Shown here piece by piece: positions 21,828-31,176 of a stretch of 64,000 bases of DNA. Source of the DNA: Posidonia oceanica. Taxonomy: Eukaryota > Streptophyta > Magnoliopsida > Alismatales > Posidoniaceae. A model generated the notes under the pieces. It ran no database searches. It saw only the letters and a program-made list of their open reading frames with translations, and was not told the origin of the DNA. Location of the stretch: positions 2,232,001 through 2,296,000 of the forward strand of contig JAZBRS010000044.1 in NCBI GenBank assembly GCA_037176725.1, in the 5' to 3' direction. Positions within the stretch are counted from its first letter, which is position 1, and each line of letters begins with the position of its first letter. A program made the translations under genes and the position numbers.

Positions 21828-24662
21828 TGTAACATCTGAGAATTCATTTCCTTTGTAATTATACTTTTATAATGAATTCCTTACTGTAGACGGGTGTTAC
21901 TGGCCTGGTGGGTCCCTTTGTGTTTGTTGTGGGTCTCACTTGTGGTTTGCTGTGGGCCCCACTTGTGTTGTCATAGGCTCCACTTGTGATAGTGGTTTGG
22001 TCCCTATCTTCTGTATTTCTCCTCCTCTCTTTCTCTCTCAACTCTCTTTCTCTTTTTCCCCCTCCCACTAACTCTCTCTCTCTCCCTCCACCCAACCTAT
22101 CTCTCACGTGTGCTCCCTCTCCCCCTCATCACCTCCTCTTCCTCCTTCCGTCTCCGACCTCCCTATGCCCTAGCTTCGGCAGGTGGCGACGACGGCGGCG
22201 AGCTTCCTCCCTCCTCATCCATCTCCTCCTCCTCTCCTCCTCCACCTCTCCCTCCCTTTCCCTTCCTCCCCCTTCCTCTCCCTTCTCCTCCCTCCCCTAT
22301 TTGTTGTTTGGTGGTGACGGTTGGTGGCGGCGGCGCGGCGGACTCCGGCCTTCGTCTCGGTGAAGTGTCGAGCCCGAACGCGACGCGTGGAGCACGAGTT
22401 CAATGGAGGATCGCCGGAGTCATCGGGGGATCGCTGGCGAACAATGAGTTTCCCACTGTTCAAGGTACACATTCCATCCCCTTTGCTCCAACTTGCCAAT
22501 AAATGTTAGAATCATGTCCCTTACCATGAATTGTATGTTTGAATATGATTTGATAATTTTAGGGATTTTATTGGTATTTTCGCCGAATTTATCCGGCTTG
22601 AGCTATTAATTACCTAAATTGCGTTTTACGGTGATTTCCGGTGTTTTAGGCTTCGGATTGAGGCGATTGTATTTTGGTTGTATTGCTCGAGTGAATACGC
22701 TTATTTTCATATGTCGTATTTGGCTTAGAATTACATGTGGTTTGGATTTTTGAGCGGAAATGACTTGAATAATGGTTTTCCGGTGTTTTTGAGAATTTCA
22801 TACTTCAGAATGCCATAATCGTGTATGGTTGCATTCCTTATTGAATTCTGGTCATTTTGGTATATTATATGCTATTTTTGATAACTTGTACAGGGAGTTT
22901 TGGTTTTAAACGCAAACGGGACATTTTTTCTGTCAGTCCCTGATCCGACGCGTCGTTTTTGGCCAGCGTTCCGAATCAGGGTTGTGGTTTTTCATGTTTT
23001 ATGTGAGCTATGGAGCTTGGAACGGCATGATTCTTGTGTGGTTACGTTCTTTAATGAATTTCGGTCGTTTCGGTATATTGTATGCTATTTTTGGTGGCTT
23101 GTGCAAGGAGTTTTGGTCTTAAACGTAAAAGGAGTGTTTTTCTATCAGTCCCTGAAACGGCGTGCCGTTTTTGACTGGTGTTCCGAACTAGGGCTTGAAA
23201 TTTTTCTCAATCCCATTTTTGGTGGGTTTGCTTTAGGTTTTAATTATGTTTAATTATGACTATGCCTATTATTTTTTTGTGGCTTAATAAAGGTTGTTAG
23301 AAATGATTTTTGGAAGATTATGGAAATATTTTCAGAGAGATTTTCTGAGGAAAAACATAGTGGTTTTGCAAAGGATTTGCCGTGGTTTTCGTGGGCTGAA
23401 ACTTGGGAGTCGTGTTGGTTAGACCCGGGAATACGATAGCATTCCTGGTGTGTCGCACACTTCGTCTAGGCTAAGGTTTTGGGGGTCGGAGTGCTGACTG
23501 TACCTAGTGGTATCGTGGCGGTGGACTCAGGAGGTATGATACTCCTGCGTAGTTGGGCGTGATACCCTAGTCGCTACGGGCACCGGAACTCGCCTTGTTG
23601 TGGTGTTGTGGTGTTGCGGGGCCCGTGAGTGGTCCGCGCACATTGTTGAGGTCGCTGGATTTGGCGTGCCCTATGGCTGTCCTGATTACGGACAACTCAC
23701 CCAGTTTGGGGTGAGTAGCTTTCCCAGGTGGGGATCGCTTTTGAGGCGTCTCTAGTGTGAAATACTGGGACGAGTACGCTCCTCCACAAGGCGAGTACTT
23801 GTGGCAGTGTAGTGAGTTGCAGGGGTGAGATCCTAGCTACTGTTTGAGGCAAAGTCGGTTGCTGGATGCTAGGCAACACGACTAGTTGGTTTTCTAGTTG
23901 CCCGGTTGGGCTATGCTTGGTCGTTGGGTCATTTTGGGCCATGAGTTTTCCGCCTATTTACGGCAATGCTGTTTTATTATAGCTGTTGGGCCGATGGGCC
24001 CCTTAGGTTAATGGAATGGTTTACAGAATTGGTTTTGATAGCTGTTGAGTTTTGAGCCTAGTGTTTTCCCGCCTGGATCGTGGCGTGACTTTTGCCGAGG
24101 TTTTTGGGGCCGGTGGGCCGTTGTAATTTATTGAGGTTTTGTTTACAAGATATTTCCACCTTGTTTTGGTCGATGGGCCGAGTTGTTTTCCCAGCTTCAT
24201 GGGCGGGAGGTTTTTGAGTTGTTTTGAGGTTTTGGACCGGTGGGCCAAGGTTTGTGAAATGATTTATTAAACACCTAGTTTCCCCGATTTTAGCGCATTG
24301 GCTTTGGGGAAGGGTGTTTCTATTTATTATAATGTTATTGTTGACCCAGATTTAGAGTTTTGACCGGTTTACGCCTAGTTGTGGTTTTTATTCCGGTTTT
24401 TGTCGTGGTTTTGCGGATGTGTGCTGGGTGACAATTTCTAGTCACTCACGTTTGCTTTATTTGTGGTTTTCAGTTACAAATGCAAATGGTTAACTGGTTT
24501 GGAGTCATAGTGCATATAGTTGGAGTCACGTAGCTGTTCACTGCAGATTCCTGGCAGAGATTCTTGTTGTTTAGCCCATAGTTTATGGTAATTGTTATAA
24601 TTAATTAAGTTTTATTTTGTTGGGGCTTTTGGAATGTATTGGTAGCGACTCGGGTCGTTACA
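21828..24662 (+). mobile_element. Solo LTR of a Tekay/Del-like Ty3 element, 2835 bp
   Basis: It starts TGTAACATCTGAG and ends CGGGTCGTTACA. ATTAT flanks both ends (21823-21827 and 24663-24667). No primer site, gag or pol is present, so one LTR remains after recombination. The GTCGTTACA end also occurs on the minus-strand LTR at 42153. The interior has a CT-rich tract (22010-22110), a GC-rich part near 22190-22400, and an internal duplication. ORFs inside are low-complexity and not convincing. Confidence 0.8.
22821..23194 (+). repeat. Internal duplication within the solo LTR
   Basis: About 160 bp occur twice (22821-22982 and 23036-23194), sharing GTATATTRTATGCTATTTTT, GGAGTTTTGGT and TCAGTCCCTGA. 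Copies differ at many sites, so the duplication is older than the insertion or evolved fast. Confidence 0.65.
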
Positions 24663-25165
24663 ATTATAATGTACTATTATTTGATAATAAATTTCACTAC
24701 TAAACATGATCATTCTTAAATGAATAAAATAAATGTTATAATACACTAAAATATTTGATAATAAAGTTTACTAAAATCATTTTATATTATTAAATACATA
24801 AATAATAATATTTTCGTACAACATTATTTGATAGTAATGTTTACTAAAATCGTTATATATTATTAAATAAAAATTTCATTAAAATCATTATATATTCTTA
24901 TTTTATAAATAAAATTTTATCATACTGGTAATAAAATCTTTATATATTATTAAAAAATAAAAAATGTTACACTATACAATTACTAAGATCATTATATATT
25001 ATTAATTAAATAAAACATTAGGGTACACCATTATTATTAATAAAGTTGATTAAGAATTAATTATTTATATAAATACAATAAAATATTATCATACACAATT
25101 ATTTAAGAATTCATTTACTAAAATTATTATGTATCAAACAAATATCAATTATATATGCGGAAATG
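24663..25165. other. Very AT-rich stretch
   Basis: It is dominated by loosely repeated ACTAAAATCATTATATATT-like words. It has no ORF. It might be satellite-like or matrix-attachment DNA, but nothing in it proves either. Confidence 0.5.
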
Positions 25166-25192
25166 ACTAATTTATTAGATTCAATCTTAGAA

Positions 25193-25307
25193 ACAAGAGA
25201 TGCTCACGATGCAAGTTGTAAACTCATTTGATACGTGACTATTACTCTAATTAGAAAGTTGCGGGTTTGAATCTTCCATAAGTGTAGAACTTTAAAAAAA
25301 AAAAAAG
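25193..25307 (+). mobile_element. Possible tRNA-derived SINE
   Basis: It contains GATGCAAGTTGTAAAC, then a B-box-like GGGTTTGAATC, and ends in a run of A. Spacing fits a tRNA-derived SINE. No target duplication was found. Confidence 0.3.
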
Positions 25308-25429
25308 TTGGGAAGGCAAACGTTATCTACATGGTGGATGATAAGAAGCACAAGTAATATGATTTTCAAAGATAAGAAACCAAACAACCACAAGATGAAC
25401 AAGTGCTATCCTAAGTGACTGAACAAAAA

Positions 25430-25980
25430 TGCATCAGGTTCAAAAAGAAAGCCGAAGATAAGAATGCATGCTTCAAGTGTGGCAAGGTGGATTACTTCTC
25501 CAACAATTGCCGACCGTAAGGATTCTTTGGTCAATTGTAAGGACCAGAGAGTGGGCACAGATATATCATATCATGTGATCTTCTTGAGTCTCAGTTTATT
25601 GATAAAATTTGAACCTATGGAAGATATATTTAGATATGCGTGATATGTGAAGTTTCACTGGCCGAGGTGGCATGAACTTCTTCGTCAAGTTCATCACTGA
25701 CTACTCAAAGTATGCTACCGTATCTTCTCTCAAATTAATCGATGACGACCCTGAGCAAGTTCCAAACCTTCAAGGCAGAATTTGAGATGGAGAATGGAAG
25801 AAGTTAAGGAGAGTACCGCTCAAGAGGGATTGTAGAATTCTGCAGACAACATGAAATAATCAATGATATTGCCGAACCATACCGTCCATGGTCAAATGGT
25901 GCCGCAGAAAAAAAGATTGTTGCCCAAAATATGGCTGCCTAATGCTTCTAAGGAGAGGCCAAGTTGACGACTACCAATGT
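25430..25980 (+). pseudogene. Decayed Copia-type retrotransposon fragment (zinc knuckle and integrase remains)
   Basis: A knuckle-like CFKCGKVDYFSNNC (His replaced by Tyr) is followed by integrase-like pieces in shifting frames: FFVKFITDYSKYATVSSL and, further on, FCRQHEIINDIAEPYRPWSN with GAAEKKI. The order fits Copia integrase (D...Y..W..NG.AER). Several frameshifts and large deletions are evident; no LTR was seen. Confidence 0.55.
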
Positions 25981-26037
25981 CCTTGATCTTGTTCCATTTG
26001 TAAAAACTGAGGTATCCTAACATTAGTTTTAGCTTAA

Positions 26038-26461
26038 GATCCCGTTTGGAACCTTCTAAATGTAGAAACGAGATTCTGATTTTTTTTCAAAAACTAACTT
26101 TTGAGAGTTTTTGTAGGAGTTAGATTGTAGGTTACTTATAAAAATATTATTTGTTAAATAAAGATTCATTGGTAGAAGATAGATTCTACTAATAGTTAAA
26201 TTACATATGTATCACTTCCATGGTGTTGGTTTCAAAAATAATAAGACTAGCATTGTAATTACATACCTTATTTATCCAGCTTCTACCAGAAGCTCCCTCC
26301 AGTCGGCTTCTACAAAACCATGAATTTACACATAGTTTCCCTCATCCAGAAGCTGTAGCTTCTATGAGAAGTGGGAAAGCTACACCCTGTTTGGAACTAC
26401 TTCTGTGGTTTTTCATGATTTGCCAAAAACTAACCACCCAGAAGCAGTTCCAAACAAAGTC
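26038..26461. mobile_element. Tourist-like MITE (PIF/Harbinger type), 424 bp
   Basis: The ends are GATCCCGTTTGGAAC and, on the other strand, GACTTTGTTTGGAAC. TAA lies on both sides (26035-26037, 26462-26464), the expected 3-bp target. Near the right end, 26388-26456 forms a second smaller inverted repeat (TGTTTGGAACTACTTCTG against CAGAAGCAGTTCCAAACA). Confidence 0.65.
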
Positions 26462-26566
26462 TAAGTAAAGAGTCTTGTGCTTGAGGAAAAGGTGTAGTAC
26501 TATTATCTTGGCTTTGAGGGCCTCCTGGCTCATTCTTCCTCCGGCATAGGTCAAAGGGCATCTCAG

Positions 26567-26807
26567 GTGTATCAGCATGCCAATGGCTTAGAAAGTGCTG
26601 GAAATCCTACGAGCATCAAAGAATTCAATGAGCATTGTTACAAGGATACTGATGATATCTCCATGAGATAAAATTTATTTCTGCTCAATTTTGATAGCTT
26701 TGTGTTGATTTTACTGGAATGATCTCTACATTTCATAGTTTTATACCCATTACCAATACAAGATGATATGAATGATCAATACCGTAGACCAAATCAAGTC
26801 AGAACTA
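26567..26807 (+). pseudogene. Orphan 3' fragment of an HSP110-like gene
   Basis: It matches 8445-8710 of the + strand gene: exon b of module 5 (STSIKEFNEHCYKD), the following intron (TTTATTTCTGCTCAATTTTG) and the start of the last exon (AATGATCAATACC). About 55 bp around the donor site are missing, so it cannot be spliced or translated. The upstream acceptor TCTCAG is kept. It stops exactly where the Copia LTR at 26808 begins. Confidence 0.85.
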
Positions 26808-26968
26808 TGGGAATCACTTGATTCTTCTAGTATTCTCTAGAGTATTCTTCCCATTGTATGTACTACTTGTTATACCCTTGTACACTACTCTGTATAAGAA
26901 ATATACACAGCTCTCTACTGCCACATTGAGCAGTATCAACTCTCTCTCTCTCTCTGTCTCTCTCTCTA
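26808..26968 (+). repeat. 5' LTR of a short-LTR Copia element (161 bp)
   Basis: It starts TGGGAATCACTTGATTC at the break in the HSP fragment and ends CTCTCTCTACA. It contains a (CT)n tract. A PBS-like TGGTATTCAG follows at once (26969), near the tRNA-iMet site TGGTATCAGA. Short LTRs of this size are typical of the Ale/Retrofit group. Confidence 0.65.
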
Positions 26969-26984
26969 CATGGTATTCAGCCAT

Positions 26985-28165
26985 TCATGGCCTCTCCTCC
27001 CTCTCCTGGTTCGTCGATCATGTCCTCTCCCTTAGACGGTTCCTCCACCCTTTCCACATCCTTCAACATCTCCCACCATTTCAACAAACCCATGGAGAAA
27101 ACCACCATTCTCTGTTGACAGTCTTAGTTTCGAGACATCCTCACCATTCAAAACCTCACTCATGTCATCTCCAATGAGTTCTCCACCTGCTGCTTTCGAT
27201 CCTCCTTCCAACATCTATTCTCTATGGGTTAAAACAGACCATCTTGTCCTTAGCTAGATTAAGGCAACTGTTTCTCCTTCAATCCAAACTATTCTTCTTC
27301 CCTACACCTCCACTCGTGAGGCATGGTCCTTGCTCACCAAACATCTATCTCCTCTTTCCAAAATTCATATCTGCACTCTTCGTGACTAACTCTGGTTGTT
27401 AAAGAAAACTTCATCTCAATCTATGCTAGATTATCTTCTACAGGCCAAATCCCGATCAGTCTCTCTATCTACTACTGGTTCATTTGTTCCTGAACCTAAT
27501 CTGATTGATTTCGTCATGGAAGGTCTTGGATCGGAGTTCAAGGAATTCATCACATCCTTGTACTTCCATCCTTCCACCACATTTGATGATCTCTACAATC
27601 TTCTTCTGCAAGAGGAACAGCTTATGAAGCGACTGCTTCATTCTTCTTTGAACTCAGTGTTCATTGCTCAGGCCACCAACAGCTCATCCGGTTACTTCTC
27701 TGGTGGCCGTCATGGTGGCAAATTTAATCATGGCAAAAATCATGGACGCTAAGGAGGCCGTTCATCTTACAATCATTATTTTCTTCAAGACAGTGGTGGT
27801 CGAGGTGGCTTCGCACGACCTCCACCCAGCCATCTTCCTCCTCTTCTTCCCACACCATCTTCTATCTCAGGTGGACCATGCCAAATTTGCAACAAATTGG
27901 GACACACAGCCTGTGTGTGCTCTGAGAGAGGCAACTTTGCTTACTCAGCCTCCTCTCTCACAAACTCTATCAATTCCATGTCTGTTGTCGACAACCTCGA
28001 GTCTTGGTGTGTTGACTCCGACGCTTCCCAACACATGACACCTCATTCTCAGAATCTCTATCAGTCTCAGGCATATTCAGGTATGAGTGCCATTCATATA
28101 GGTAATGGTTCCACTTTACCCATCTCCTATGTTGGTTCTTTTGCTGTATCTAGCTCCACTAGATC
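26985..28165 (+). pseudogene. Copia gag and N-terminal protease, multiple stops
   Basis: It starts MASPPSPGSS after the LTR. Gag core pieces are visible (VMEGLGSEFKEFITSLY, LLLQEEQLM), then a basic Gly-rich segment, a zinc knuckle CQICNKLGHTACVC and a protease-like WCVDSDASQHMT, where the usual active-site DSGA has become DSDA. Frames change several times. It breaks at RSVL, where the nested element entered, and the missing continuation (VPSLARNRLS) is found after 37966. Confidence 0.75.
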
Positions 28166-28546
28166 TGTCCTGTAGATATCCCATTTTCGCATTTCCCAGA
28201 GTTCATAGAGGACAGGGACTTCTGAGGCACCAAAGATCACATGTTTAAGGCTTAACAACACATTTTCTAGATCTTCCTTGATTTCTTCAAGCATCACTTG
28301 ATCCTACCTTGACTTAGGTTGTTAACTGTGGCAGAGCCAACTCACTCAGACTCGTGGCAAGTCCGAGTACCCTGAATATCCTTTATTTCCACTCAGATTC
28401 GTGGCAGATTTGAGTTAACAGAGATGCCTTCTTGATTTCATAGACTATCTGCAGTTTTCCGGCCTTCTATCTTGTTTCTCTGGCCAAAACTTAGAAAATA
28501 GGGTTAGAAATGACCTGAGCTTATTAGTTGCCAGCTGAGGAGGCGA

Positions 28547-29025
28547 CCATCATAAGCGCCATTTAAGGAGGCGACTAAGATGGACGTCCATCCAACAGGC
28601 GAGCTACTTTGTAGCCAACTGAAGAGGTGACCCGGATAGGCACCCCATCATCAGGCGACTATGGTAGACGTCATCCAAAGGGGCGACTAACAAGTCATAA
28701 CCGCTCTGGCAGTTGCTTTTCCACGGTCAATTCCCACTAACCCCTCAACCTTTAGGCGCCATCTCAACAGGCGACTAAACGGTTGCGGAACTGCCTTGGT
28801 CTTCCCCACGATCCTTGACCATTAGGCGCCGCTACATGCGGCGACTAACAATCGTGGTCTCCTTCGAACCTCTTTTCCACGGTTATTTCACACGATCACC
28901 CCAACTGTTAGGCGCCACCTCAATCGGCAACTAACTATCGTGGCCTCGTTCCCGGGTCTTCCCACACTTTGACCAAGCGGTTGCTAGGTTCAGGCACCGC
29001 TCCAACAGACGACTCAAACTAACTG
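28547..29025 (+). repeat. Array of hairpin motifs in U3 of the 5' LTR
   Basis: At least six units of the form TAG-GCGCC-(9 nt)-GGCGA-CTA occur near 28547, 28642, 28754, 28824, 28910 and 28993. Arms pair over 8-9 positions with one G/A mismatch. Outer pairs vary together: TTAG with CTAA, ATAG with CTAT. The same array is in the 3' LTR from about 36750 to 37225, where some units are better preserved (TTTAGGCGCC near 37193). Confidence 0.65.
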
Positions 29026-29076
29026 TCATTTTTCTAGAATTTTCTGAACTCCAACCGTCCCTACACCCCTTAGAGT

Positions 29077-29087
29077 CTATAAATAGA
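29077..29087 (+). promoter_or_regulatory. TATA box of the LTR promoter
   Basis: CTATAAATAGA lies after the hairpin array and about 690 bp before the LTR end, so transcription should begin near 29110. The same box is at 37281-37290 in the 3' LTR. Confidence 0.65.
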
Positions 29088-29770
29088 CCCCGTGGGTCAG
29101 TGTTTGAACGGCCGGTCATTCTTGGAGAGAGAGAGCCCCCTCAGTCAGGTCAGAAAGAATCTTCTGTAGATTTTAGGTTTCTGAGCTTCCACCTTCAAAC
29201 AGCTAGAGTTTTCAAACCAGAAACCCTAGTCTCCACCCTCTATCTAGAGAGAAACCCAAGATCCCAGAGATCACTACAACCCCAACTACAATCCCATATA
29301 TCTCGAGCCTAGCCGGAGCTCCGACCGTGCCTCTACTTCTACTCCACTGCAAACAGCACGAGGGTGAAGGGAGTATCTTCCAATCTTTTTATCTCATATT
29401 GCATTCCTTAAAATAGGACCCATAGCATATGCATGCGGGGAACAACCCCTGATTAGTATTAGATCTTTTTGTTTCTAGTATTCTCTGTTCTTCTTTGTTA
29501 ACATTTACTACACTTGAACTAATCTAGATCTTCTCTTTTTATTTGTTTTGAAGGAAAGGAAATTGCTTACATAACATGAAGGAGCCGCTGGACGACATCC
29601 TGCCGTCGATCTAGTGATTCGAGTACTCACAGCTCCATCATCTCCCCCTAGGTGTCTTGTCTACCCAAAGGTGAGTGGCGATCACAACAAAGCTGTCAAC
29701 GTCGTGGAAGTACCGGCATCTTCATTCTTAAACACCCCGCCCCCCCCAAAATCCACATCTACAAATTAAG

Positions 29771-29788
29771 TGGCGATCACGGTGGGAC
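29771..29788 (+). other. Primer-binding site of the gag-only element
   Basis: TGGCGATCACGGTGGGAC begins 7 nt after the LTR end. TGGCGA...TGGG sites are typical of Tat/Ogre elements; the exact tRNA cannot be named from sequence alone. Confidence 0.6.
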
Positions 29789-31070
29789 TCGATTTCAGCC
29801 AACCTTCGTATAATGTAAGCAAATTCCTTTCCTTCTTCTCTTTTATTTTATAGATCTAAGTGTTGTTTTCAGTTTGGAAATCGTGCGAGTAGGTTTTTCA
29901 CGATACTCCAAACTTTTTGTTGTTTTTTTTACTGTTTTTGATGTTAGTAAAACCCCTGGCTTCAACAGCTAGGACTATTTTACTAAGGTCAGGAGACTTT
30001 GGCAGTGAGCCGCCCATCCAAGGAGCGCCTGTCCAAGTCGCCCCTCTAGGAGGCGACTGACAAGGGCGCCACTGTAAGAGGCGACACATCCTGAGTCTGT
30101 TTATACTGCAGATTATTATTGTTTTTTCGTAATTTGTGCTGTATTTTTAGATCCGCAGTAGCATAAAAAAAAAAAAAAAACTACTCTTTCTGTCCACTGT
30201 GTTTTAGTTTTTTAACTATTTCTAGATTTGCTTTTGTCCACCCTTAAGGTGGAAACTAATTCGTTTATATATTAAAGTAAAAGTTCCTTAAGGAAATCTT
30301 CCTCTAGTTAGAACAATTAACCTGAGCGAACCCGGACCAGTGCAAGTCGCTCTCCCATACTCAGTGTTAATTGTGATAGCTAGATCAAGATCTTGAGGTG
30401 TCCTAAGTAGTTATTTTTTACTCCTCCTTCTCCCTGAGTCAAAAATAACCCTTAGTAGATACTTGCACTTTAATATTTTATGTTTATTTACTATTTTGTG
30501 GTTTGATTAAGTGCCGAGTCTAAAGACAGAATCCTAGGTGGAGGGTCCCTCTTTAGAGAGACAAGCCCCCCATCTAGGCCCTCTTAGTGAACCCTAAGGA
30601 AGGTCAAGGAGGAGTACCTATAAGCCAACAAATCCTATTCAGTATAAACATACAGGTTTAACTAATTAATTAACTAACTAACCACCTAAATAGTAAAAAC
30701 AGCGATCTGCCTGCAACTTGTATTCTTTTCTTTCCTGACTGTTGCATGGTCTGTCCAAGACAGACCCGGTTTGCTGACTGAACAAGAGGCATAGCCGCCT
30801 GTTCAGAAGGCGCCTCGCTCAGTTGCCAGGGAAAACGGCGACTTGTTTGGCCGCCTGTACAACAAGCGACTGCAGGAAAAATGCTTCGTTTCAGTGCCTT
30901 GATTGCAGGGATTTTATATATTACTGTTCACAAGGTTGCAGGCACAGACTGTCTCTTTTCCTGTTTATTTTCCCTTTATTTAATCAAGTCTATATTAACT
31001 AGTGTATCGAGTCTGTAATTTCTTCTTCTTCAATCTCTTGTAATAGTTTGTAATAGTCTAAGAAGAAAAG

Positions 31071-31102
<32 letters not shown>

Positions 31103-31176
31103 GAAAAGCAAAAGCAAAGGCAAAAGCAAAAGAAAAAAAGAGAAAAAAAAAAGAAAAAGAAAAAGACAATCTTGCA
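29789..31176 (+). other. Untranslated leader of the gag-only element
   Basis: No long ORF is present. More GCC-N9-GGC hairpins occur (GTCGCC with GGCGAC near 30036-30060; CGCCT with AGGCG and GTTGCC with GGCGAC near 30800-30840). An A/G tract of about 110 bp (31058-31168) lies just before the gag ATG. Confidence 0.6.

Larger units (their letters stand above)
28171..29763 (+). repeat. 5' LTR of the gag-only Tat-type element
   Basis: It is 1593 bp. U3 contains an array of small GGCGCC/GGCGAC hairpins (28547-29025). A TATA box lies at 29077. U5 has a PBS echo (TGGCGATCAC, 29676-29685) 95 bp before the true PBS. Confidence 0.88.

Noticed and set aside
22110..22502. ORFs of 60-130 codons in both strands
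   Set aside because: They come from the CT-rich and GC-rich parts of the solo LTR; Ser/Leu/Pro low complexity only.
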